The notes beneath the pieces are model-generated. The model saw only the letters and a list, made by a program, of their open reading frames with translations, made no database searches and was not told the origin of the DNA. Positions 55,746-64,000 of a stretch of DNA of 64,000 nucleotides are shown here, piece after piece; within the stretch, counting starts at the first letter, position 1; each line of letters begins with the position of its first letter. The stretch is taken from assembly GCA_907163375.1 (NCBI GenBank), contig CAJQUW010008638.1:62001-126000 (forward strand). Reading direction: 5' to 3'. The translations under genes and the position numbers were made by a program. Origin of the DNA: Prostheceraeus crozeri. Taxonomy: Eukaryota > Platyhelminthes > Polycladida > Euryleptidae.

Positions 55746-55978
55746 TTGAACCAAATCTGGAGCGTCGCCTCCTGTCGATTCCATTGTCGTCACTTTGATG
55801 TTCCAGCTTGTATTAGCATAAATTTTGCCTCAATATTTCCTGATAGTTATGAGCAGGTTCATCAGGGTCACTATCAGGTAATATGGAGGCAAAACAGATA
55901 CAAACACAAGCAGGAATATCAAAGTGACGACAATGGAATCGATAGGAGGCGACGTTCACGATCGGTTATTTGGTTCAA
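55746..55978. mobile_element. 233-bp foldback element
   Basis: Two arms of roughly 105-115 bp are inverted copies. TTGAACCAAAT starts both, then GTCGCCTCCT, TCGATTCCATTGTCGTCACT, TTGAT.TTCC and TTTTGCCTC.ATATT.CCTG, with a short loop around 55855. Most positions agree, with a few substitutions and a small insertion in the right arm. It is non-coding. It is a MITE-like foldback or a long hairpin locus. Confidence 0.85.
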
Positions 55979-57180
55979 TACTTTAACGATTGTTTTACCA
56001 CTATTCAACAGATTAAATTATATGAATTCATGAAGTAGATCCATTCCTTTAGGCCGAGTGCTCAGAGTAGGTTAGGTTGGCGTAAATGCACCTAGTACCC
56101 TCAGTATCGTATGTCTGTATGTCTGCATTCTTCAAACTTCTCACAATGTTCATCAGGATTGTCTTTTTATGTATTAAAGTTTGCCTTTCCGGATGAAAAG
56201 ATTATTAAGAAAACCCAAGTGTCGGCACGTCTCGATTTAAATCGGTTGACAAAGATATTCATAACGTCCCGACACTTTGTTCCTATTTTCCTTCTCTAGA
56301 AAGGCGATTAGCAAACTAAATACACATTGATCATACTGACATTCTCAACAATGTCATACAATACATTCTCGTTTGAAGCTTCTTTATTCTATTGATGCAC
56401 AGAGACCAACCACATTGTTCAACCTCCTGCGCAATGGGAAAATTGATAGCCTCTTAAAGATTACTTATTGATGAACGTCAGCAGCAATATACTCTGCAAA
56501 ATGAAATATGATTATTTATGCCATTATTTTGAATCATAACAACATTATGTCAGCTACAATACACTTGTCCATTTCTTCCGAAAATCGATGAAAGAAGTCT
56601 TTCGCTACCTTGTCAATGGAAGAAATAGTGGTAAATTAGAGTCTACCGACAAGAATCCATCTTATCAAGTAGTACACATGCAACAACAATGACCAAAAGT
56701 CAACAATCTTGAAACTGAGCTATAACTGCACATCAACTAACACATACAGAATCTCTATAAGAAAAATTATTGTTACTAAATTAACACAGGATCCGTTCCA
56801 GTTGGTGAGTAGCGCCGATGAAACGGTTGCAGCAAAAGGAAGCAAACCAATAACCAATTTAGAAGCTAATAGTTCATATAAAAAGAAGAAAGCAAGTAGT
56901 AATTGTAAATCAGCGCTAATGTGTTTTGAGCTTCACAAAACATCCCAATCGATATAATACACAAACACTAGTTAGAAAATTCGGACATCATATCAATGAC
57001 ACTTTCAACTATATTCCTACCTACATATTTATCGATAGCCTAGTAGTTGAATCATGCTAAAGAAAGTCAAAGTAGTCGTTCTAGTAGAAAAAAGTGCAAT
57101 CGCATATACACAATAAGCTACCGGAACTTCAAAAAGCACATCTCTTGTCAATTTATAACCCAAATGAAAGACAAGGTCAC
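55979..57180. other. no recognisable feature
   Basis: Short open frames only. The + strand frame 56709-56957 is Lys/Ser-rich and unrecognised. Confidence 0.4.
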
Positions 57181-57779
57181 AAAGGTCTAGGTTTAAAGGA
57201 TCCTTGACATTGTATGAGGAAGCGGAGCTGTTCGAAAAGCTTGATGAGTTTCACAGTGAGATATCTTCTTTGTGCGAGAATATAAGACAAAGCAGAACTC
57301 CCATTGGGACCAAAGTGATAAAGGTTGACTCCAGCTTTCAAGCGATTAAAGATTTGTGAATATACCTTGCCTCGACATAATTTTAATTAGATGTTTAAAG
57401 TCCTTGGCTTTCCCAAAACTTCTAATTAAGATTAAAGATTTGAAAGAAGTTCTACAAAATCTTAGTACTCAAGCCGAATTTAACAAAGAATATGCCATGT
57501 TTAGTGTTGACACCATGCTGCTACTGAGGCATCATTTAAGTCACTCCGGTCTCATGCTAGTCAGAGTTCCAAGCACACAGAAGCTGTAGCTGAGGTAGTA
57601 GCCAAGAAAGTCAAGATTGAGATGTTGATGAAACATGCACAAGAACAGCTTGAAATCCTTAAAGCTGAAAGTGAAGTCCATGTTGCAGAGGCTAAGATGA
57701 AGGCATTTGAAAATGACATTGAAATTGGTCATAAGCCTACTGGGTCACACATGTGTGAGTCATCGTTTTTTTAGTAGTT

Positions 57780-58610
57780 TTGAGGGATACTGACCACGTG
57801 CCTTCCCATGTGCATCTTGAGGATAGTGCAGCAGAAAGTGCTAGTATTGTAAAACTTTTGCAAGAAAGCTTAACTGTTAATCGTCCTCCAGTCCCGATCC
57901 TGGTGTCTTCACAGGTGATCCACTTTAACTTGTTGAATGGAAAAACAGTTTTGTTTCCCTCATTGAGAGCAAATGTTCTCGGTCGGTTGACAGACAGGCT
58001 TGTTTTATTTTCGAAAATACACAGGTGGAGAGGCTGCTGAGGTTATCCAAGGTACCTTCTTGCGTTCGGACGATGCGGCATACGGGGATGCATGGAGGAA
58101 ATTAAGTTCGCGTTATGGTGATGATTTCCTCTTTCAACGTGCATATAGGGAAAAGATCGCGCACTGAGCGAAGGTGGTGGGAGGGAAAGATGAAGGAGTC
58201 TTGATTGAGTTTGCAGATTTCGTTTCCAACTGTTGTGACGCAATGCCGTTTGTTAAAGGTCTACATGTTTTGAATGACTATGAAGAGAAATATGAAGATT
58301 GTCTCAAAGCTATCGGAATACTGAAGAATCAGGTGGAATATGACAGTCACGTCAGCAATTACGGAGAATGAATATCCGTCCTTCAGGCAGTTTGCGGATT
58401 TCCTCATCAAAGAGGCTGAAAAAGCGTGCAATCCAATTTTGAAGTTCGATAGCATTTCCATTGAAAAGGACAAGAAACCTTCAAGCAGTAGGACCTTCAC
58501 AACTCAGTTAACTAAATCTAGCTTACCTCGCTCTAGCTCTCAAGTTGAAAAGTCTCGATCTGTTACAACACCTGATTTTCAAGTTGCTAAATATTCTCAA
58601 AGGTAGTCAG
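57780..58610 (+). pseudogene. BEL/Pao gag-like fossil region
   Basis: Pieces resemble the BEL/Pao gag core, a domain family often annotated as DUF1759/peptidase-associated. They include a Pro-x-Pro start before a region rich in Gly-Glu-Ala-Ala, and a later acid-rich helix segment. It is broken in several places and described only as a fossil. Confidence 0.6.
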
Positions 58611-58859
58611 TACCAGTTTGTACCTGTTGCAACGGAAGTCATGCGTTCCAGAGTTGCTTTAAATTTGGTAAGATGACCATTGATGATAGAAACATATCGC
58701 TGATAACAAATGCGCTTTGCTTGTTTGGGAAAGGGATATCGTTCGAAGTTTTGTCGACGATGAGATACATGTGAACTATGCAGCAAACCCCACCCAACGG
58801 TGTTGCATTTTGAAAAGGAGGAAATTGCTGCTAGCGGGAGTATTAAGGAATCTCCAGTC

Positions 58860-59159
58860 TTTGTTTCATATTGTATTCAACAAAGAAGGATTCCTCAACT
58901 TCTATGATAGTTCCCGTGTGGATTTCTGCTAAGACTGTTCCCTCGCGCGAAATGTTGACTTATGCCCTATTAGATACTCAGAGTGATGCATCGAATATTT
59001 CTGATGACTTGGTTGAATCTCTTTGCATACAAGGTCAAAAAACAAAGTTGAAATTGTCGACATTAACGTCTGTAGCCACAGTTTCAGATTCATTAGTGTT
59101 TGAGAGTCTAGTAGTTCGAGGAATGAATATTGACCAAGCTATTGCCATAGATAAAGTTT
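58860..59159 (+). pseudogene. BEL/Pao protease-region fossil
   Basis: Contains the family-like segment YALLDTQSDASNISDDL, in the position of the aspartic protease of BEL/Pao elements. It stops at the nested insertion and the same region resumes after 61555. Old and broken. Confidence 0.65.
59154..59159 (+). repeat. 6-bp target-site duplication, left
   Basis: AAGTTT precedes the nested element and recurs at 61550-61555. Confidence 0.85.
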
Positions 59160-61549
59160 CAGTGGTCGGATTAAGAATTTTCAGGATTTTCGTGCCCACC
59201 CCTCGAAATTCGTGCCCACGCAGTGCCACCAGCTCAAAGAGCTTGCTGCTTCATACGCATGACTATAAATCCAATTGTAATTGAATTGCATAATCTTCAT
59301 ATTGTTTTTTGAGCCCGTAAATGCACATTTGTTGCATGTACATGTTCACGCAATATAGACTAGTCAACTGAAAAAATGCCGAAATGCCTACAAATGCCTT
59401 TTCTATTTAGCTACAAGTACGAGTACTATTCGTAGTACGTATATTACGTGGAGAAGTCTATAAAAATAATTTCTTATTAGGACAGCATTATCATCGTCAC
59501 TGTCAAGGTAAAGACTGATCCTTCTTTTCATCAACTTTTGAAATACGAGTTTGTAGATTGTCTGATTCCAGATTTTTCTCATCCATTCGTTTCGACATTT
59601 CATTCAGAAGAACCGTCAGATTTGCATCCGCATCCTTCAGACTTTTCAGAGTCTTGTCATATCTTCTTGATATTAGTCTTTTCGTTTTATCATTTTTGAT
59701 CTTCTGTTCACTTTGTAATGTTGGTTTGTACTACTTCAAGCTTTTATAAGCTTTGTGGGGAATGCCTTTGGTCGTGGGTTCGCCTGCTGCTGATCGCCCA
59801 AGATGTTAAAGGAACCGAAGCGAAATGTAGGCAATTGATCAACTTGCTGAAGAGACCTGTGCAGTGTGTATCTTTGTAGGGTAAGCTCGCCTAATTCGGA
59901 GGCATCTCTATTTTGGACGTATTTAATTTGATCAAATGATTTTCTTACTGAAAGAAATCTGATATTCTACACTTCACGCATGGATACCTGATATGTAGTG
60001 TATTGGTAATATGTAGGCCTACGTCAATCATGTTAGAATGATCAAAAATTCTATAGCGGAAGTGATGTTACACGAGATACCCATAGATATGTAACAAAAA
60101 TTCGCTGTTCATGCATACACATCGTGGGAAAGTCAACCTCTCAACATTTTGTGATATAATGCCGACAGACAACTATGTATTGACTAAACATTAGTTTCAA
60201 GTTAGAGACTCAATGCAAATCATGCTAGATCAAAATACACCAGCTAGATACTTAGCTAATTCATTGAAAATCAAGTATTTTTTCATTACTTGGCTGACGA
60301 TGGATCGGTAAACACGCATTGCTGCTGCTAAGAAGGCAGCAACAGTTTACAGAATATCAATCTATAAAGCCTCCAGGCATTCTCGAGACTACATTGAGAA
60401 GACATGTCAAAACTTCTATCAATCCGAATCCTGGTTACCCACGATCCCTAATCGACAGCCAAAGGCGGGAGTTAATGAAGTATTCGACGGTTATGGTTTG
60501 CTTCGGGGTCGGATTGAAAACAATCGATGTGATTCGTTTTGCGAATACTATGGCTGGAAATAACAATTAAATTGGCTGGAACTGGCGGTCCTCTTTCAAA
60601 AGACGCGACAATATTTCAGTGTGAGCACTCGAGCCAGTAAACCACTATCGAGAAACGATTGCGAAACGCCTTATGATGGACGACTTCTTCGACAAGAACG
60701 GAGCTTAGAAAGCCGAACTGCATCTGAAAGATAAGTCTGATCTCATAGGCCTGCACAATCTGGATGGAACTAGACTTCAAATGGCGGGAAGATCTTGGCG
60801 CCCGTAGGCAATCAAAAATAAGTTATTTTCATGGATTGTGTTAACAATTTCTATTCTGAAGTTACGGGATAGGCCTATTCAGTTGAGCTTCATATTATCG
60901 ACACAGGCCTATTACTCATTGGAAGCATCAATTATCAAGAAAAATTAATGGTTAAACCCTAATTATATGTTGAATGAACAAAGAAATAATTATAATACCA
61001 ATCTCATGATAATTCCTTTCATGCATGCACTACATGTGTGCATAATGAAATACTACCACCAAATTGGATGAGTAGGCCATACCATCGAATTAGCTTTAAT
61101 TAGAGTTTACCGTCAAATTACCAGAGTCATCTATCATTTTTCTCATTGATTTTCTTCTGTACGTAAATGAAACTGGTTAGAATCATAAGTGGCTCCTTGA
61201 ATTACGCTGAGGAGTAAATATAACTCGATCGAATGATGTATACCGGTATTATTTGGTTTTATTTCTTTTGAAAAAAAGTGAAGAAGATTTGACTTCCAGA
61301 ATCAGCAAGGAATCAAGTTGTTTAATATATATACAGTGAATTAATACAAGAAGCATATGGCTATAAATACCGATTGTGTTCCAAAGTTCAGGTGATTCTC
61401 AGAAAAAGATGGGCACGAATTTCAAAAGGTCCAATTTTCGTCCACTCGTCCAGGTTCAATCCAACGCCCACACTCATTGTTCGTGTATTCGTGCCCACTT
61501 TCGACAAATTCGTGCCCGGGCACGAATTCGTGCCCAAATCCGACCACTG
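59160..61549. mobile_element. hAT-like DNA element nested in the BEL/Pao fossil
   Basis: Left end CAGTGGTCGGATT and right end AATCCGACCACTG are exact inverted repeats, flanked by AAGTTT. Near both ends the word ATTCGTGCCCA and variants appear in the same orientation (59190-59220 and 61480-61530). The left part on the - strand encodes a charged coiled coil (LKDADANLTVLLNEM, DEKNLESDNLQTRISKV) recalling the transposase tails of the other hAT-like copies. The middle holds a pogo-like fragment. It is non-autonomous in its present form. Confidence 0.8.
60319..60815 (+). pseudogene. pogo-like transposase fragment inside the nested element
   Basis: ILETTLRRHVKTSINPNPG followed by RRELMKYSTVMVCFGVGLK and DVIRFANTMAGNN fits the N-terminal HTH region of pogo/Jerky-type transposases (STL.RHV, then E.LV.Y...M...G.GLT..DV..LA...A..N). 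A later frame has FFDKNG and LIGLHNLDGTRLQM, at the position of the family's IFN.DETG motif. There are several stops and frame changes. It is probably a further insertion or captured sequence. Confidence 0.5.
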
Positions 61550-61555
61550 AAGTTT
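61550..61555 (+). repeat. 6-bp target-site duplication, right
   Basis: AAGTTT follows the right terminal repeat and matches 59154-59159. Confidence 0.85.
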
Positions 61556-61904
61556 ATTCTAGGAGTCATATTCCTTAAGATCGTTCTTCTATTCCTACCT
61601 CTGAAACAGCTATGAAGTGGGCCCCACCTTGAGAGTGTAGCAGATGCAATTCCCTTGTTGAAGGATTGCGAAGTAGGCCTGCTTATTGGCTGTGACTGTC
61701 CACAAGCGCTAGCCCCTAGAGACGTCTTGACAGGTTCCAGTGATGACCCCTTTGCGTTAAGATCCGATCTCGGATGGTCTATTATTGGAGGACAGAGTAC
61801 TCGACCAACTTTGCGTCACCGGGCAACTATGAGAGAAATTCCAGTTGCGCAACGTGATGTCCTGAATTTTTGTTTTCTTTGAATTTATTTTTCGTTGTCA
61901 AGTT

Positions 61905-62092
61905 AGACAGCTAGACGACTTTCAGAACTAGAATTAACAAGCCATATTCAGAAATTAAGGTAAAGACATCACATCGTAGCTCCTCCTGTGATAAAGACGT
62001 CAGATGCATGCAAGCGTGTGAAAGCGCTCATTGAAGAAAATACAACATATGAAGAGTTCATGTGTAATGCAATCAAAAATACTCTATAAGGA
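61905..62092 (+). repeat. long direct repeat, copy 1 (ORF-like)
   Basis: Resembles 63285-63475 over about 180 bp: GTTAGACAGC, CAGAACTAGAA, AACAAGCCAT, then a coding-like block with GTGAAAGCGCTCATTGAAGA. Encoded residues RVKALIEENTT.EEFMCN are kept in both copies. The family is unknown. Confidence 0.75.
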
Positions 62093-62099
62093 GTTCGTA

Positions 62100-62520
62100 G
62101 TTCTCTACGCGTCATGAAAAAATTGCAAAGTTTCGGGACAGTCAGGCTTCTAAGTTGAGCTACTCCTGGTAGCTGGTGAATATGCTGCATTGAGACTGGC
62201 AACGATGCTTCATGAAGTAATTGATTGCTGTGGTCTACCGTCTCAATGGCACGGAAGCCTGACTGTTACCGTTTTCTAGGGGAGAAGTGATTTCTTGGAC
62301 TGTGGAAATTACAGAGGGATTCGCCTTCTGCAGCATGATGTGAAGCTGCTTGAGAAAGTCATAGAAAGGTTGAGGAAGCTTGCTGACATCGATTGTCGGC
62401 AGCTCTATTTCGCAAATGGAAATCTACAACTGATGCCGACTTCATCCTCCGGCAGTTTCAAAATCTTTCGATAGTCCCCATTACACAGCCAAGGAGTTCC
62501 TGAGGGACTGGTTGTGGTGA
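62100..62520 (+). pseudogene. RTE-type LINE reverse transcriptase fragment
   Basis: The frame from 62292 reads FLDCGNYRGIRLLQHDVKLL followed by EKVIERLRKLADIDCRQLYF. It matches the fingers motif of RTE-group RTs (DC.NYRGI.L......K..E..I..RLR). A following frame has TTDADFILRQF. Catalytic motifs are absent, so this is a short dead fragment. It lies between the two long direct repeats. Confidence 0.65.
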
Positions 62521-62770
62521 TGACTCCATGTGTTGGAGTTCAACGTAAATCATGACGAAGTTCGGTATACCAGAGGTGGACGCAAGCATCGGGGTTAACC
62601 AAGGGTAAGCGCATGAATAAAGCAGTGCAAATTGATATTTGAAAAACGCGAGGTAATTGCACGCATGCTGATGTGTCTCCTAAAAGAGAGATCAACATGG
62701 ACTTTTTACGGAAGGAGATATGGTCATATTTGAATTGCGAATGTTGTCATCATGAGACACATTTTCGGCG

Positions 62771-63218
62771 ATCCTTTACATTAAGGCCGTAGACTCAAAA
62801 AAATTCATAAGACACTGAGAATTTCAAAAATAAAACTAAACCAATGATTGTCACTGATATGTGGGCAGCATAGAAACAATTCATTAATCAATTGCAATTA
62901 ATCACAATTCTCGTTTTGTCGTCCCAAATGATCATTCTTTGCAAACTAACACTATCGAATGCACTTGAGGCCACACCAAAGCAAAGTTTCGGGCGATGCA
63001 CGGGACGTCCAATGCTTTATTTGACAGCTACATGCAAGACTTCCTTTACTGACGTCTTCATAAAATTAATGTATTGAAATCGCTTCTTTTTTGGATTACA
63101 CATCATTATCGTTGATGAAAGAACTGTAGTATTTGGTTTCTACAATTGAAAGAGTAGTTTTGAAATACTTAAGTGTCTTCTGAACTTTTTTGGAGTCTAC
63201 GGCCGCAATGTAAAGGAT
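62771..63218. mobile_element. 448-bp MITE with about 45-bp terminal inverted repeats
   Basis: Left end ATCCTTTACATTAAGGCCGT and the right end read on the other strand, ATCCTTTACATTGCGGCCGT, match and continue through AGACTC, AAAAAA and TTCA.AAGACACT. The interior is non-coding. Superfamily is not assigned. The target duplication is unclear. Confidence 0.8.
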
Positions 63219-63284
63219 GGACAAATTTTTCCTCAATGTCACTCGCTGTGCGCTGGCAGTTGCGGTCCTTCAGTGTATTTGAGA

Positions 63285-63564
63285 GTAGGTTAGACAGCAT
63301 TCAGAACTAGAAATAGCAAGCCATTTTCACAAAATGAGAAAAAGATATCACGTCGTAGCTCCTTCTGAGATAAAGACGCCAAATGCATGTATGCGCGTGA
63401 AAGCGCTCATTGAAGAAAATACAACAGCTGAAGAGTTCATGTGTAATACAATCAAAAATACTCTATATGTAAACAAAAACCATCTAGTTCAGGTCAATCG
63501 GTCAATCAATCGTCGTGTCGAAGTACTGGAGTTATTCAGCTCTCCTATGCGTCCAACTGATTAA
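63285..63564 (+). repeat. long direct repeat, copy 2 (ORF-like, 76 codons)
   Basis: Second copy of the segment at 61905-62092, with an open frame 63334-63564 including RVKALIEENTTAEEFMCN and then NRSINRRVEVLELFSSPM. I do not recognise the protein. Conservation of the frame between the copies suggests a former coding sequence, perhaps of a mobile element. Confidence 0.65.
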
Positions 63565-64000
63565 TGGAAGCACCATAGAATGATATTTGGACTAGTCATA
63601 AACTGAACAAGCTTCTTAAAGTTTTGCTGACGCATACTAGTTTTGTGTGGATAAGATGTTGTTCATTTCTACTTTCAATAAACTGAATATCAAGATTCTC
63701 ATAATTTACCTCCCATGCCAGGATTTTTTTCTTTGTTTCAGATTTTCTGCGGATTGTAGAGGTCGACTGACAGCATGACAACAGCCTTCAATAGTTTCCA
63801 AAATATTTCTTGTTTGTTCCTAAATTTTTATCAATTCACAAAAGTTGGTTGAAAATTTCACGATTATCTTTAAGAGAGCTGCTCCTTCATTATTGTGCGT
63901 GTATTGTCGACTCCTGCACCATGCACTGTGCTTCTTCCAACATTTCATTTTGCGTGATTGATTTCTTTCACTATCGCATATTTCGAAGTTCATGTAAAAT
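63565..64000. other. no recognisable feature
   Basis: AT-rich sequence with no supported gene or repeat. Confidence 0.4.

Larger units (their letters stand above)
57350..61885 (+). mobile_element. BEL/Pao LTR-retrotransposon fossil, split by a nested DNA element
   Basis: Gag-like and protease-region pieces lie in order on the + strand: a Lys/Glu-rich gag-like region (about 57350-58610), a protease region (about 58860-59159), and beyond the nested insertion a block ending CEVGLLIGCDCPQALAPRDV and LGWSIIGG (61660-61800). The latter is highly characteristic of BEL/Pao polyproteins. The nested element occupies 59160-61549. Reverse transcriptase, integrase and LTRs are not seen. The copy is old, with many breaks (more than five). 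Confidence 0.8.

Noticed and set aside
1-64000. CRISPR arrays, rRNA genes, bacterial operons
   Set aside because: No regularly spaced direct repeats, rRNA signatures or ribosome-binding-site-led gene runs are present, and the DNA is clearly eukaryotic.

Overview
This window is AT-rich animal DNA, not bacterial: it has spliced genes with long introns, GT-AG junctions and many eukaryotic transposable elements. Two host genes can be read with confidence. One is the C-terminal half of a STAT transcription factor on the + strand (exons at 12899-13303, 23735-24120 and 30176-30816). The other is a complete ORMDL gene on the - strand (exons at 53001-53204, 49840-49991 and 44946-45084). Both were assembled from splice sites whose phases match. 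The two genes converge, with about 14 kb between their stop codons. Divergent invertebrate-type STAT and ORMDL proteins, together with R4/Dong, CR1-type, RTE-type, Penelope, BEL/Pao, Tc1/mariner, pogo and hAT elements and a recurrent AGGCCT palindrome, suggest a non-vertebrate metazoan, possibly marine. The species cannot be named from this sequence.

Layout. 1-12.7 kb: no recognised exon; short repeats, two small inverted-repeat elements, an 82-bp near-perfect palindrome, and a decayed hAT-like element (8018-10371) lying between two mirrored palindromic repeat blocks. 12.7-30.8 kb: STAT. Its 10.4-kb intron holds a foldback element, a 5'-truncated LINE and a Penelope-like element. Its 6.1-kb intron is mostly one hAT-like element (25080-29359) with an uninterrupted transposase. 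A tRNA-headed SINE ends just before the first STAT exon. 30.8-44.9 kb: intergenic DNA with a Tigger-like MITE, an R4/Dong-type LINE (35442-39233) and a CR1-type LINE (about 42720-39440, - strand). 44.9-53.2 kb: ORMDL, with hAT, Tc1 and LTR-type remnants in its introns. 53.2-64 kb: a 230-bp foldback, a BEL/Pao fossil split by a nested 2.4-kb DNA element, an RTE-type fragment, a MITE and a duplicated ORF-like segment.

The most unusual structures are two. First, the R4/Dong-type LINE carries, inside one pair of target-site duplications, a tRNA-like head followed by two copies of a sequence closely resembling the 5' Alu domain of 7SL RNA. Second, three hAT-like elements share a 6-bp target duplication and CAG-initial terminal repeats, and each carries its own short subterminal word in the same orientation at both ends. 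The hAT copy in the STAT intron looks young enough to have moved recently.
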